This document shows, in pieces, positions 1 through 12,720 of a stretch of DNA of 64,000 nucleotides (its first letter is position 1; the number at the start of each line of letters is the position of its first letter). Made by a program: the position numbers and the translations under genes. The notes under the pieces are model-generated. The model saw only the letters and a list, made by a program, of their open reading frames with translations, was not told the DNA's origin and did not search any database. Source of the DNA: Nemopilema nomurai (Eukaryota; Cnidaria; Scyphozoa; Rhizostomeae; Rhizostomatidae); the NCBI GenBank assembly GCA_003864495.1, contig ML133457.1:1178001-1242000 (forward strand). The letters run 5' to 3'.

Positions 1-2166
1 TACTTGGTTAATTATGATCCTCGTTTCAATTAGGGATTTGGGAGGCCCATGAAAACATTTCAATTAAGCGCACACATGAATTTACTATAACTCACGAAAA
101 TACAAAAGAAATTAAAAAAACACAACTGTTCAAAACAAGTTACTTAATTACTCAATTTGCATTAAGTTCGATTGGTGCCTATATCTAAAAAAGGGACGAT
201 CACGAGAATTCTGTTTCCAGATAATCTAAATTTGGGTTAGGACCTCCATTTGTTGGGTAGAAAGAAAATAAAAAAGCCAAACATGAAAGGTCAGTTGTCC
301 ACAAATTTTCTTGCTGAACCTTGTCGAAAGGACCCCAATACAAAGCAGGCCCTAATACGAGCAGATGTTAGGTACTTGGTTAATTAAGATCCTCGTTTCA
401 ATTAGGCACCTGAAATTCAGGCTTCTATGTTTAGGAAATAGTACCCTCATATAAGAAACTTGTCAGCCTGATTTAGGACGAGTTTTTATAAGAGGCTCCC
501 AAATAAATATCATACTTTATTACGACTGAACATTTTGCGGTGAGGTCTCAAATATGTATATTTCATAAAATAAAGGTAAAATAAAGTGCGGAAAAATAAA
601 AGTGTTTAACTTTTTATCCAAAGAATATTAGAAAGTAAGGTTTTTAAAAATCCCTCCAGTCTCTTTCCTTGATAACTGCTCTTTCGATAAGAAACTATGA
701 TAACTGTAGTAAAAAACTATAATAAGAAACCATAATATGAAGCTATAAAATTTTGGCTGTTTTAAGAATTTTTTCTATTATGCATGTTTTTACTGTAGGT
801 GTGTTCTAAATAGATTCCTGGAGTCGATCTTCCTTGCTAAGATAGGACTGTCGCTTCATTTATTTGCTGCAGTCGCCCAGCAACGTTTTCGTTAGAGTTC
901 TGTTCTCACCCGTGGAACCTTCGCAACGAAGTTGTTGTTTCTTGTATTTTGAGTGTGCTCCTTAAATTGTTGTTTCTTGTGTGTTTCACATGCCTTGTAT
1001 TGGAAGCAATCAAGTACTAATGAACACGTGTTTTCTTTATTACACAACCAATAGTGGTAGTTTGCAGGCCGGTCAGTGCCTGCATTGAAATTTGATTGAA
1101 TGATATTCCTGCTACGCGTATCAATGTTTCCCGTCCCGTGTACACTTGTATTTGACCATCTGAATACGAGACAGGTAGCAAAGAGCAGAAATGTTTTACG
1201 CCGCTGTGCAAAGGGCATTTTCATATGCGCGCGCATATAAACTTTTCTGTTGTATGTTAAAACAGGTATAGTGATGACTCTGTAGATCCTCTCAGCAGAC
1301 CGCTCTAGTTCAAGATCCCTTACCGTCTCCGTTCCAAGATCCGTCTTGCATCGGGAACTCACTATTGATTGAATTTCGAACACGACAAAGCAGAAATTCT
1401 CTTTCAGCTGCTCGAGTAATCAAGCTGATAAGTTTGGAAGCGAGTGGCACCTCATTCCATTGCCTGCTCACAGATTAGATAGAACCTAATATTCCCTTGA
1501 GTCCAAGGAAGTAGATTGCAGCACCTGATTTGCAATGCGTCCAGTGCCTTAATTAAGTGTGACTAGGATATAAAGTAACACCTTAATAAGAATCCAGACT
1601 GCGAAAAAGACATGTACCGGCTTTCGTACAGTAGGCCAAACCAGGTCGTCTTTTTATCTAGGTGTTTTGGAGTCTGTGTACATTTCTATGCCAATCCATG
1701 TAGACAGAAGAGTCTTTTCACTTGGGCTATTCTAAAGTCGAGTGTTAAGTAACGCTGATTGGTCATTAGACAGCCAATCACGCATTCTTCTCACAATCAA
1801 CAAGTATTGTCGATCCACAACTGACTATTTATTTTTTCGCCTTGAGCCATTGTAAAAAGTGTCGGTCCAATGTGTACTTTTAAGCTTGCGAGAATAATTG
1901 TTCCGCTGTTTTGTGCTATTTTAGATATACTTGTTACGACTTTTCTGCTTCCATTAAATAAGCATGCTGTAAAATGATGAGTTATATATTACCCCAAGGT
2001 TATTTCTAGGAATTGAGTATAAACTTCCATTGAGTACTAGAGAAACCTTGAAAACCTGCCTATCATATTTATAAGTACACCGTATTCAGAACTCTGCATA
2101 GCCCAACTCCTAATCATTTTTATACTGTATTTAGGCGCATTTCAGTGACGCTTCTGCTTCACCTAG
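1..2166. other. Upstream non-coding stretch, probably intron of the dipeptidase gene
   Basis: No recognisable exon was found here. Because the first visible dipeptidase exon starts in the middle of the protein at 2167, this stretch is probably intron. A roughly 38-bp motif at 1-38 recurs with few changes at 373-410, so an approximately 371-bp direct repeat spans the left edge. A 163-codon minus-strand ORF (892-1383) matches no family I know and has no clear splice partner. Confidence 0.5.
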
Positions 2167-5100
2167 GGTCCTGTGCTAGCCTGGATCAATGTTCTGGAGG
2201 CTTACAAGAAATTAGGGAAGGGACTTCCTGTCAATTTGAAGGTATAATGTACAGTTTACGTAAATGCGATAACTCTCTATTAGATTATGTATATTCTTCA
2301 CAGACATCTTTCCCTTCTGACGTAGCAACTAATTTTGCAAACTGTTCGTTATCGGCTATCTAGATACCGGGTATACGGAACTTTATAAGTACTTTACTTT
2401 ACGCGATAATCCCCGTATTGAATGATTTTCTCTCTAGATATGCTTTGAGGGTATGGAAGAATACGGAAGTGAGGGTTTAGAAGAGCTCATAATGGCAAGA
2501 AAAGACACTTTCTTTAAAGTAAGACATTCTGATCCTAGAAGCTACAATGGCTACAAAATTTTCTACCTTGTTTTGTTTTCTTTCTTAAGTTTTTCCCCAA
2601 TTCTGCCCTTTGAATTTCTCTATTTTTAATCTATACATCTATCTTGTCACCCTTGATTTACATGTATTGAGGTTTCCTTATGTTTGGACCATGGATCAGT
2701 GTGCTATTTGAAATCTGCATTTATCAGAAAACCATCAGAAATAAGACTTTGTTTTGGAAACTTTTTACGAATGATTTTGGTATTTTAACTCTCGAAAACC
2801 CAGTGTTGGTAGGAATCTATTTCTTTAAAACTTCCTAAAGGAAGGAAGCTTCATGTTATTTTTTTCGTAAATCACCTGTATTAAATGAATGAACTTAAAG
2901 AAAAATCAGGGCTGCTTGCTCTGTGTCTTTATTCACAAAATAAATTGTCGCCGCTGTCACACACAGTGTCTCTCTAGCTATACGCAAATCCCTGTTGATT
3001 GATTCAGAGCCGGTACTTAATCATTACAGCTTGTATTGTAAGAATCTAGGTAAATGTAATGATCAAGACGAATTGACGTTATCGCCATATTTTGACGCAT
3101 GTTTGCTGTTGTTATCGCCCTATTTTGACGCACGCAAGTTGTTATATTTTGAGGCAGTTTGACTGAGAGGTGGCTCGTTTGCTACATTGCTAGCTGAAAC
3201 AAAAGCTCTAATGGTCTTTCTCTCTAGAACATCTGCTCATTTGCATGACTTGATGAAAATAACAATGTTCCATTCATTTCTTCTGTAGGACGTCGACTTC
3301 ATTTGCATATCTGACAATTACTGGCTAGGGAAGGAAAAACCTTGCATCACATATGGACTTCGGTACACTTTTGATTGCTTTCATAACTGATGAACAATTT
3401 TCAAAAGTTTTTCTTCTCCATTGTTGTCATGTATATCTCTAGCCATCTCTTTGGATAACCTGTAATGTAAAGCTTTCGTAGAAGTTGGCTAATTAGGTGA
3501 TAAGTTTTGAATTCAGACCGAGATTATTAGCGATTTCAAAATACGATGATGGAAATTATGATCGGTTTATTGGAGATTTTTATATAAGACATTCATCTTA
3601 TTTCGCTATCTGAAAAGGTTTTTGCCTTTTTTGCTATTAACTTGCATTTTTTACTGCCGCCTGTTTTTGAGCGAATGCAATAGACGATCGTTAAAGAAGA
3701 TGACCAAAATTTATATGGCTATAATATATTGACTATAATATATCTGTAATGCTTTATATGCTCCGATTTTTGAGAAAAAACGAGAGGAAGGGCTTAAGGG
3801 CTTTCACAAAGATTATTCCCTTTAGAGGTAGGTTGTCGCTAATGAATTTTGGTTCTTTTTAGAGGGATCTGCTACTTTTTTGCCGAAGTAACATGTGCAA
3901 AGCAAGATCTGCACTCGGGAGTCTTCGGTGGCTGCGTGTAAGTTCTTTTAGAAAATATTTCATATTTACTCTTGTAGTTCGATAGTTAATGGTAATTCAT
4001 TTTCAGTGGTAGATTATTTATGTTTGCATGACTAGTATTATGATAAAATGCAATATAATATACTATAATAATATATAATATAATACAATTTTTCTACCAC
4101 CACAATATAATATAATATTATATTATATTTTATTTTATAATAACATAATATTATTACATTATATTATATATATTTTATTATTCAATATTATATTATATTA
4201 CATAGTATTATATTATTTTGTATTATATAATATTATATTGTTTTATATTGTATTTCATTATATTATATTAAGTTATGTTATATTTAATTATTTCATATTA
4301 AATCATATAATATTATATTATATATATTAGGTTAAATTATAAATTATGTTATATTATAACATATTATTTTGTAGCAGGGGCTTGCAGCTTGTTTGGGTAT
4401 ATGCGAAGAATCAGGAATTAGTTTTATCGAATTGTGTAAACAACATGGGGTATTTAAATTATTTATTGGCCTACTGCGAAATGATGCAATTTTCATGTTC
4501 AACTTGCAATATTTGTATTTTTATTGTACTATTTATTCAGCGTTCACTTTGTTTATTCAAGGCACGAAGCAATGACAGACTTGATAAACGTTTTTTCAAG
4601 TCTTGTTGACAATCAAGGTAGGATTAAGATCAATGGAATACATGATTCCGTCAAGGAGCTGACTGAGGACGAAATGGCGATGTATAAATCTATTCAATTT
4701 GACATGGTAACTTGACACCTTTTGAAGAACTGAACTCAGATCCTTATTTATAATGATGAACGTTAAAATTCCATGGCGATAATTTATCCTCAAATTGTCA
4801 AGTTTAAAATTGCATTTGATGACTCTCTAAGATTAAACGCGAGCGGTTAAAAACCGGATTTATCTAACATAGTCACCTATATGAGAGTCTAGATATTTGG
4901 TTCTGCATTTTGAAATTTTACTTCCATCTTTTTGTGACAACTCCAGTCTCTACTGTTGCATGCATAAATATTTCCTTTCGCATACTTAAATTTGTTCTCG
5001 CAGTTCCTTGCGTGCTTTCGTAGTCTCTCGTATGTTTTCTTATTCTATCTTATGTTTTTGGTATCCTATCGTGTGTTTTGAAGCCCTTCGTGTGTTTCCG

Positions 5101-8100
5101 TAATCTGCAGATTACAACTTCCTTTGAAATCATTCCGCTTGCAGGTGATTCTATTAAACGCGAACTCCAGTCTCTAGGATTCTAGCTAGAGCCAGATTCA
5201 AACCCTTTTTTATCATGTTTAGTGTCCTCTTGTTTTTGTGTTTCGCCCTTTTTCCGTATGCACAAGCGGTTCGAGCTTCTTTCGTAAATAGCCTTATGCA
5301 AAGTATCGTCGCCTTTGCAGGGAGAATGCAGGGATGACTTGGGTGCAAAGAAACTAATTCATGAAGGGCACGAGAACGGAAAAGAGAAGACCCTAATGCA
5401 CCGATGGAGATACCCTTCACTATCACTTCACGGTTTGTTTGCCTCTATTGTTTACCTAAATTTCCCAATAAATCTTGGCAGAGTTGACGCCAGGTTTGTT
5501 CCATTTGGAGTGCGTGCCAATATGAGTGCCATCCCTAGCTAGCTGACCATTGACTCGTAGGACAGCTCCTACGTTCTCTAACAAGTCTTGTTTATTTGGT
5601 AAGTTTATGGGCATGCATTAAAATGATATGATTTATTATTAGAACCGTGTGAACTAGATTAGCTAGTCGTATTAAAACTAGATCTCCTAGAAGAAAAATA
5701 TCTTTTGCTGTTCTGAAGGTTTCCCTATAAACACTGCCACTGTTTTTCCTATCCAACTTTTGATGCAATGATGTTGTCACAATCCAGGCATGCGGAGCAA
5801 TCGTTCCATTAGTTTTTGCGATGGGTGTGATGCGAATTTGTTTTAAAGGACGTAGTCTTCCTGATATCTTTTGGGGTTTAAGATGGCCTTCAAACGCCCC
5901 TAGGCTTTATAACTTGGCTTGTACCATAAATTTGGCTCCACAGTCGGCCCAAGTTATAATAATTCACTGTCATGTTTTATGGAAGTAAATGAGGATGCTC
6001 TATGATCTGTACAAAATGGTTTACTTAGTTAGAGAAATCGCTTTCCTAAATTATTATAGGACTTTATGGTTGAAGGATTGTTGTTGAAAACGTGTTTTTA
6101 ATTTTCTAACAGTCACAATAAGAGTCAGTTTGAAAGTATTTTGTGATGATTTTGTTGTTTTGTAGGTATCGAAGGAGCCTTTGATGCCCCCGGGGCTAAA
6201 ACCGTTATTCCAAGACGCGTAAGTTTTCTTATAGGTCCATTTTCAGCAAACAGATTCTGATTTGATATTGAATATAGTCTGTGCAATGTGATGCAAAATT
6301 TGCAACTCCGTTATCCCGTTTCTTATTTTTAGAACAAAGGTCATGTGCCAAATTTTGTACTTCTGAAATTCTGTATGTCTACGCAGAGTGATTTATTTAA
6401 TGAGGTGCAATGTGCGTCAAGTTTAAAAATTAGCCCACTCCGCGTCCCATTGAACTGGTAAGAATGATTTGACAGCCATGAAATAGCCTTGCAATTTGGT
6501 ATTGGTATCAAGCATTCTACGTATGGTGCAGTGCAAGAAGCCCCAGGTCCATAAGTAACCCCATTTTCAGTTTAGGGCCTGGGGACGAGTTCCCTGTTCT
6601 AAATGCATTACATTATATTGCTCTTGTGTTGTTACTAAATTTCAAATCGGCGAATCAATCTTTTTAGGTAGAGGGGCTATTATGGATTTCACATACATTA
6701 TATCGTATTTCACGTACCTAATTTCATATTGATACTAAATTTCAAGGGCAAAAAGTAATTAAAGTATTTAAATATCTATTATTGCAAGCTAGGTCGTCAT
6801 TTCAGTTGGCCGTCCTAAGTTGATAAATGCACGTCTTTTTGGCTGAGGGGTGGGTGGAGAAGCAGCGCTATTCAAAAGGTGCAGAGCGGTCACTGAAAAC
6901 GTGATAGAAATGGTATCAAATGAGAACAATAAAACTGACAGATGCGTGAAAGATGTTGTTAGATAAATCACAGTAGTGCCATTTGTTCTGTTGATGTCAT
7001 TTTGCAGTTTGAAGTAGCAAAATTTTATGACGCGTTAAGAATGACATCTGGTGAACAGAAATAACCTGGCAAGCAGTAAGAGTTGGTCGGTAACGGAAGT
7101 AAAGGAGTTCATCAATTTGTTGACAAGGGGTCACGGACACAGCAGCAGTTCACGGCTGTGTGTGCGTGTTTGTGCGTGCGAGTGCGTGTGCGCGCGTGTG
7201 TGTTGATATCAAAAGATGAAATTCCACTATAATATCAAATATTATAATATCAAAAAATATTTTATTAACTTGTTGCTTAGTTTATCGATGACAAGTATTG
7301 TCAAGTGTCTTTGTGTCTATCTATCAAATCGAGGTTTGCTGCTTAGCTATCCGGAGACGCGGGCTTCAATCCCACCCCTGTCACCAAATATAGCGACTTC
7401 AGGTTCTCTGCTACTTTGGAGGGACAGGCGTGCTTAGGTCCTTTAGCCAAAGTACATTTTTTGGAACAGCATAGTCAACAGAACAGCGTATTTCAATCCG
7501 ATTCAAGATAAGAGTAGCTAATTATCAAGGAACATACGGTATATAACTACAGGCGACAACAAACAGAGATGCCTCACTCCACAACAGTCAACAGAATTAC
7601 AACCACAACAACGAGACATTGAAATTAGACAATATACACGCCTATAAACCCAATAAGATAATGATATAACACGGTTAAGTTTTATAGTCTTGACTTCTTT
7701 TGTCGCCTTCTCTCTCTGCGACTCTCGTCCTCCTTCATCCTTTTATGACGTGATTTTCACAAATAGTGGGAATTAGCATTCTCCACTCTAGTCTGTTTTC
7801 TACAACAGTCTTTCATAGATTTTCACTTCAAAGCATTTTTACAAGTATTCTAAAATTATAAATAGGGTCGTCCAATAGGTCGAAATCCATGAGATAATTC
7901 ACTGTGTATTAGTGCCTTGACTGGTCTCTTATAATCAATTCTACAAATATGGCCTAACCAGCTAGCATCTGATTTCCAACTAGCTTCAATTCAATTCAAC
8001 GCCCGCACGCTTTAGAATTTCGTAATTGCTGACGAAATGATCTCACTTGATCTTCAAAGTACAGCAGAAATGTCGTTGCTGAGTTTCCGAGCTTGATGGT

Positions 8101-11100
8101 GATTAATCGTATGGGTTAGAGGTGGTACGGGTATTGATGTTGATATCAAGTCCATGTTTCGCATTCGTACACTAAAATTGGCATTGTAGACTCTGATTTT
8201 GGTTTTTGTCGTTATGTCGAGAAAGTCAAAAAATATTTTTCGCAGTCACCCGAATGCACTTGATGTTGCTTGAATACTAGATACGAGTTCTTCTTTCATA
8301 GAACAGTCGTTGGTAACATAGCTTTCAAGGTATCTAGAACGAGTGACATAAGCTAATTCTGTGTCGTCAATGGGGAAATCAGCATTGTGGTCAGCCTAAC
8401 TTACCCTGGATTATAGAAAGCAGTTTGCGGTTCTCAGGTGGCAATATCTTTAGTGAAGGCTACAAAGGCTATATGTAAGCTTGTTCAGTTCATTCGCCCC
8501 TTTAAAAGCCGCATTTTTCGCCCTGCTTGGTGTCATTCAAAACAAGAGCCGGTTTAGATGCCGACTACCCACCCGCCCACGCGGCAGGTTGTACCGGGTT
8601 ACCATGCCAACAAAGCTGACCTGACCTGACCCTGATCTGACCTGGCCTGAGCTGACCTGATCTGACCTTCAAAGTACAGCAGAGATGTCGTCGAGTAGAT
8701 TTGCTATCAATTACCGACGTGGAGCTTTCGTTTATATTAAACAATATTCAAACTACGTTTGTTTGATTTTTAGGTTATTGGTAAATTTTCAATTCGAATT
8801 GTTCCAAATCAAACTCCAGAAGAGATCGAGAAGCTGGTTATGCAACACTGCGCGCATGTGCACAAGGAAAGCGGAAGCCCCAATGAACTGAAAGTGACAA
8901 TGGGACATGGGGGCAAACCTTGGATGAGTGATCCTAACCACCCACACTATGTCGCTGGTCGGAAGGCTACCAAGCTGGGTATGAATCGTTTTTCAGCTGA
9001 TCTAGCCGTACTGTTTGATTGACAGCTTTCTTCACGTGATCATGTCACGTGATTTCGTTCTGTTCGTTTCTCGAATGCACGCAAAAGTAGGTCGATTCTG
9101 TAAATGAGTTTCCATTTTTTCCATTGATTTCAGTACTGTCTTGTTTTCCACTTTTAGTTCATAACGTTGAGCCAGATATGACCCGTGAAGGCGGAAGTAT
9201 TCCTGTCACCCTGGTTTTCCAAGAAGCAACTGGAAAGAATGTCATGTTGCTGCCAATGGGATGCGCTGATGATGGCGCCCATTCACAAAATGAGAAGATA
9301 AACAAATCCAACTTTCTAAACGGAGTAAGTTGCTATTTATTTGAAAACATTTAATCTTTGAAAGATGACTATTTTGCCCAATAAAACCACTTTCACTAAC
9401 TAGATTTGACCGAGTTACTCTCAATGATTGGAGAGCAACATTCAAGTAGTTTCTCTGTTAGTGCCATTTTCGATTCCAGGGTTAATCATTATTATGGCTA
9501 GAGAAGCGGAATTAGTTTTTGTATCCTTAAAGTACTTCTCCGTCCGCCACTGCTCAGAGTATGCAAATGACTAAAAGCTGACAGAATGAACAGCCAGTTG
9601 TTGATCGAGAACACCAGCGGATGATAAGAAGAGCGCATGATTAGTTATCATTGACTAGTCATTTATTCTGGCTATTTATTCGGTCAGCTTTTGGCTATTT
9701 CCGACGTTTGCATACTCTGTGGAGTGTCGGATGAAAAAGTACTTTTAAGTATGCAAAAGCTAGTTCCGCTTTTTCTTGCTATTGTGAAGCGTTGTACCGC
9801 AAAGCACTTGTTCACGTTGGTCATTAAGGAGTTCTAAGAAGCACTGCTCTCGGCATGGCACTTCCTTGATATCATCGAGGCATCTCCGTCTTGGACTTCT
9901 TCTGAAATTTGAGCTTTCTAATCTTCACTTCAAGCAATCGCTCCGTTTGGTTAGTTTTTTTAATTGAGAAAGAGTTTTCATGCGGAGAGATCTAACTAAA
10001 CATGTATAGATATCATTTAGAAACTTGAATAATTGAAAACAAATGTTTTGAAAGCAATTTTATTGTAACTTGTAGCATGCAGATCAACCATAAGAAAACA
10101 TATTTTTCAAAAGCGAAGATTTTTAGCAGATTTAGGTGGAGTTTTAACATGTTGTAGTCAAAGGCATCCTCATCTGTCCCTACTTTGTCCATTAGAGACG
10201 ATCACACTTTGGTTGTGAGATATCCAGTGAGGTATCTGGTTTCTATGCCTTTTTCGGTAATTATACTTGTAAGGAATTTCCTATTGCGAGGAATTAGGAT
10301 TCCAGGAACGATGGCTTTAAACACACCAAATATATCGGATAATTCACTTTAAATCCAAGTCAAACCTTCAGATCAGCTCAGTGGTATTACTTGCAGAAGT
10401 CACAGATTTCTCATGAAAGTCGCGGTCTAAAGCTGTAATTTTAAGGTCATGCAGATGTCATCTTTGGCTTTCTGAGGTTTGATTTTTGGGGATCATAAAT
10501 CCATGTTGCAGGTGTTTTGAGATGGATGCAAGGCAAGCAATGTGATAGGTTTCCGACCTAATTGGGCACATGTCCTTAATACGAAGAAGCTTGTCGGACC
10601 ATTTGACCTGAAATGATGTTTTGCTTTTTTTTGAAGCTGGAAAAGACGTCATCAATCTTGTGGGTGTTTTGAGAAGCTGTCTATAATTAATAGGCTCAGC
10701 ATGACAATGCCCTATCGAAACCTTCTGACACATCAACATGCTCTACATTTTGCACTTATCTGTCAAATAGCATCGTGATGTGTACCTGTTGTTTTCAGTT
10801 CGAACATAAATCGTAAAAATTTTGTTAGATTTGAAAATGTTCCCTTAATAAGCCTGAGATTATCAACGTTGAAAAACTTGTGTCAAAACATAGTTCGAAC
10901 GGGTCCTATTGCACTTAACGTCATAATTTTTCCAAAAGCTTACTTCTCAATGCAGTTATGTATTTAGATATCATCATTTCGTGAATTTCTCTTCTGAATT
11001 TAAGTTAAATAACTTGAATAAGAAAGAGTCACTTTGTGAAGGTAAGGCATCTGCAGATAGTAGCCAGTGCGCTGTAAAGTCCTCTGTATCACTGCCATGG

Positions 11101-11334
11101 AATATAAGTGCAGGTAATTCTTCCCTCTAGTCTCTTTGCAGAACCTACAGCTGTTTCACCTGTTAATTGAGATCTTTCTAAGTTATGTGCCACTTTTCCG
11201 TACATTACATTTCAGTGAAGATCTTTTGCAATGATTCTCTGACAAGAAGCTATGCTTACTCAAATGTGTTTTGTCTTTTTTAGACAAAGTTGTTGGCCGC
11301 ATACCTTGAGGAAGTGGCGAAGATCGCGAAATAG
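2167..11334 (+). CDS. CNDP2: Cytosolic non-specific dipeptidase (CNDP2-like, M20 metallopeptidase), 3' ten exons, 5' partial
   Basis: The product is a di-zinc/manganese M20 peptidase that hydrolyses dipeptides in the cytosol. Exons joined by matching phase: 2167-2241, 2438-2518, 3289-3362, 3863-3937, 4562-4706, 5321-5432, 6166-6218, 8774-8978, 9158-9324 and 11284-11334. They total 1038 bp (345 codons plus TAG), and each is bounded by AG and GT. Visible hallmarks in order are [13 protein letters not shown], the acidic pair in EGMEEYGS (general base and metal ligand), ISDNYWL (metal Asp), DLHSGVFGG (substrate His), [45 protein letters not shown] and DDGAHSQNE (metal His). The protein ends in AKIAK. 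All key residues of this half are intact. The first roughly 130 residues, including the other His/Asp metal ligands, are not in the window. Intron lengths vary from about 180 bp to 2.5 kb. The family call rests on remembered vertebrate homologues, and the alignment is nearly gap-free. Confidence 0.95.
4045..4370. repeat. AT-only low-complexity tract (TATTA/TATAA-rich)
   Basis: Almost pure A/T sequence built from ATATTA-type pentamers, lying in the dipeptidase intron between the exons ending at 3937 and starting at 4562. It has no coding content. It could form cruciform or slipped structures and is a likely length polymorphism. Confidence 0.9.
7150..7204. repeat. GT/GC-rich microsatellite
   Basis: A degenerate (TG)n tract with interspersed CG steps (GTGTGTGCGTG type) in a dipeptidase intron. 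Alternating purine-pyrimidine sequence of this kind can adopt Z-DNA. It is followed immediately by an ATATTATAATATC-rich stretch. Confidence 0.8.
7290..7386 (+). pseudogene. tRNA-Leu-like sequence with genomic CCA, probably a tRNA pseudogene
   Basis: The 3' half looks like a class II (long variable arm) tRNA. It has a CCGGAG variable-arm segment, a T-arm-like GGGCTTCAATCCC, an acceptor strand CCCTGTC, discriminator A and an encoded CCA at 7384-7386. The 5' strand (GACAAGT) pairs with most of the acceptor. The A box is degenerate, and 94 nt is long for tRNA-Leu (about 83-85). Eukaryotic tRNA genes do not encode CCA, so a retroposed tRNA or tRNA-derived SINE head is likelier than a working gene. 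Its last 18 bases are the exact reverse complement of the LTR primer-binding site at 37229-37246. The alternative is a primer-binding site of a minus-strand LTR element, but tRNA-like sequence continuing beyond 18 nt argues against that. Confidence 0.5.
7680..8335 (-). mobile_element. Degenerate LINE reverse-transcriptase C-terminal remnant
   Basis: Read on the minus strand with several stops and shifts, this gives the usual order of a LINE ORF2 tail. First [16 protein letters not shown] (the YLGS...DG...EI region), then [12 protein letters not shown] (TKLRVYNA), then a block resembling ILKRAG...IEA...[17 protein letters not shown] followed by [14 protein letters not shown] (GHV-RMD...GRP-L). 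It is an old dead copy inside a dipeptidase intron, opposite in strand to the gene. Family placement (RTE- or CR1-like) is uncertain. Confidence 0.6.
8615..8668. repeat. Pentamer repeat (TGACC/CTGAC)
   Basis: Imperfect tandem TGACC-type pentamers (ctgacctgacctgaccctga and variants) about 110 bp upstream of the dipeptidase exon at 8774. Simple repeat with no coding meaning. Confidence 0.8.
9496..9782. mobile_element. Foldback/MITE-like element with about 100-bp inverted arms
   Basis: The left arm (9496 onward) and the reverse complement of the right arm (to about 9782) align over about 100 bp: both carry AAGCGGAAYTAG, then TTTTGYATMCTTAAA, AGTACTT, CCGNCAC, CAGAGTATGCAAA and AAAGCTGAC. The roughly 80-bp centre is unique. 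No ORF is present, so this is a non-autonomous element in a dipeptidase intron. I could not define a convincing target duplication, so the family is unassigned. Confidence 0.7.
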
Positions 11335-12695
11335 AAGCTGATCGTGAAGGAATCTAGGGACCATACGACGATTTTTAAGAATTGTTCTAAGTTGGAGATT
11401 AAATAAGGAAAATGTCATGAAAGAGGATAGTTGATAGTTGACCGCAATTTATTAAATGAGTGATATATTATAATGAATGATGAATCTACGGTTTATTTCA
11501 GTCACTTTTATCGTGTCACTTTATTTCATCTAATATCTTCTGGAAAGTTCTGAAATATTTAAGGAGAGGAGGCTGCCTTTAGCTCATCTAATTGCTTGCA
11601 AGAAATGTTTAAATAGGTGATTTCTTAAGCGGACAGGTATTTCCATGCGCTTTCTAGAAACCAAACCTATACTTCTTTTTCTAATTAGGCATAGCTCACC
11701 TAGTTTAATCATTTAAAATGCCATGAATTATGTGAATTGTCAGTTGCTAGAATTTTTTTCATATTAAGGGAGAATGTTTAAACTGATACGGGGCAAACGT
11801 ACTAAAGAGATAGACATAGGGACAAAAGCATGATAGATAGACAAGGGCAGAAGGCAGAAGTTTGAAAAGGACAGTGGGCAAACCTATTAAGACACAAGGA
11901 GTTAACATGTTTAATAGACAGAGGACAAAAGTGTCTAAAAATGGCAGAGGGCAAACACGTTAAATGTATCTGTAACCTCTTATAAACAAGACTTTAAATT
12001 TTTTTATCGTAGCAGACGCACATGGTCTATGCAGAGTATTTCAACATCCAGAGTTCTACAATCTGTATCATTCTAACCTGTTTGAATTTCATCGTTTCAA
12101 AAAGACGTCTTTCCTTTACGTGGTTATCACACACTTGCGTATTCTTTCTGATGGGTTACCAAAACAAGTCTTGCTCTCGCTGCCTCCTTGCTGCCCTCAT
12201 GCAGGGGCGGTCGCCTAGTTGCCCCCTTGCAGGGGGTCACCTTGCTGTCCCCATGCAGTGGGTGCTTTTCCTCGTCAAAACCTTTCGTATCTCGGGCCAG
12301 CTGCCTTTAGAATTGAAACACACTAGTTGAGCCCGTTCATAGTCAATGCATTACATCAAAACTTAAATCCGTACGCTCGTGTCTCAGCGGGAGGCGCAAA
12401 CTTGTCATGTGAATTACAAATCATAGCTAAATCTCAACATGTCATTACACTAGTATGTTAAAGCATTACTTGAGGCGAACTTGTCCTAGTTATTGGTTAT
12501 TTAATATACTTGTGTTAAGCTTAAAAACAGTGCAGACAATGGATAGCGGATGATCCTGATCATGGTGCGCGAGGAAAGTGGAAGTGGTAAAGCTTCGCCG
12601 GCTTTCCTTAATAGACCGACGGAGAATTATTATTGCGGCAAATGTTGCTTGCTTTTTAAACCACTTTTATCATTAAATCATAACCCTCTGACATC
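11335..12695. other. Dipeptidase 3' flank and intergenic spacer
   Basis: Presumed 3'UTR followed by spacer. An ATTAAA at about 11451-11456, roughly 117 bp after the stop codon, is a candidate variant polyadenylation signal. No coding sequence was recognised. A 102-codon plus-strand ORF at 12022-12330 overlaps short imperfect repeats and is not convincing. Confidence 0.45.
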
Positions 12696-12720
12696 GCCAA
12701 TGATGGCTGACGATCGCCGA

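Noticed and set aside
892..1383. 163-codon minus-strand ORF near the left edge.
   Set aside because: No recognised domain, no start context or splice sites that connect it to other exons, and it probably lies in a dipeptidase intron. Kept as unexplained but not called as a gene.
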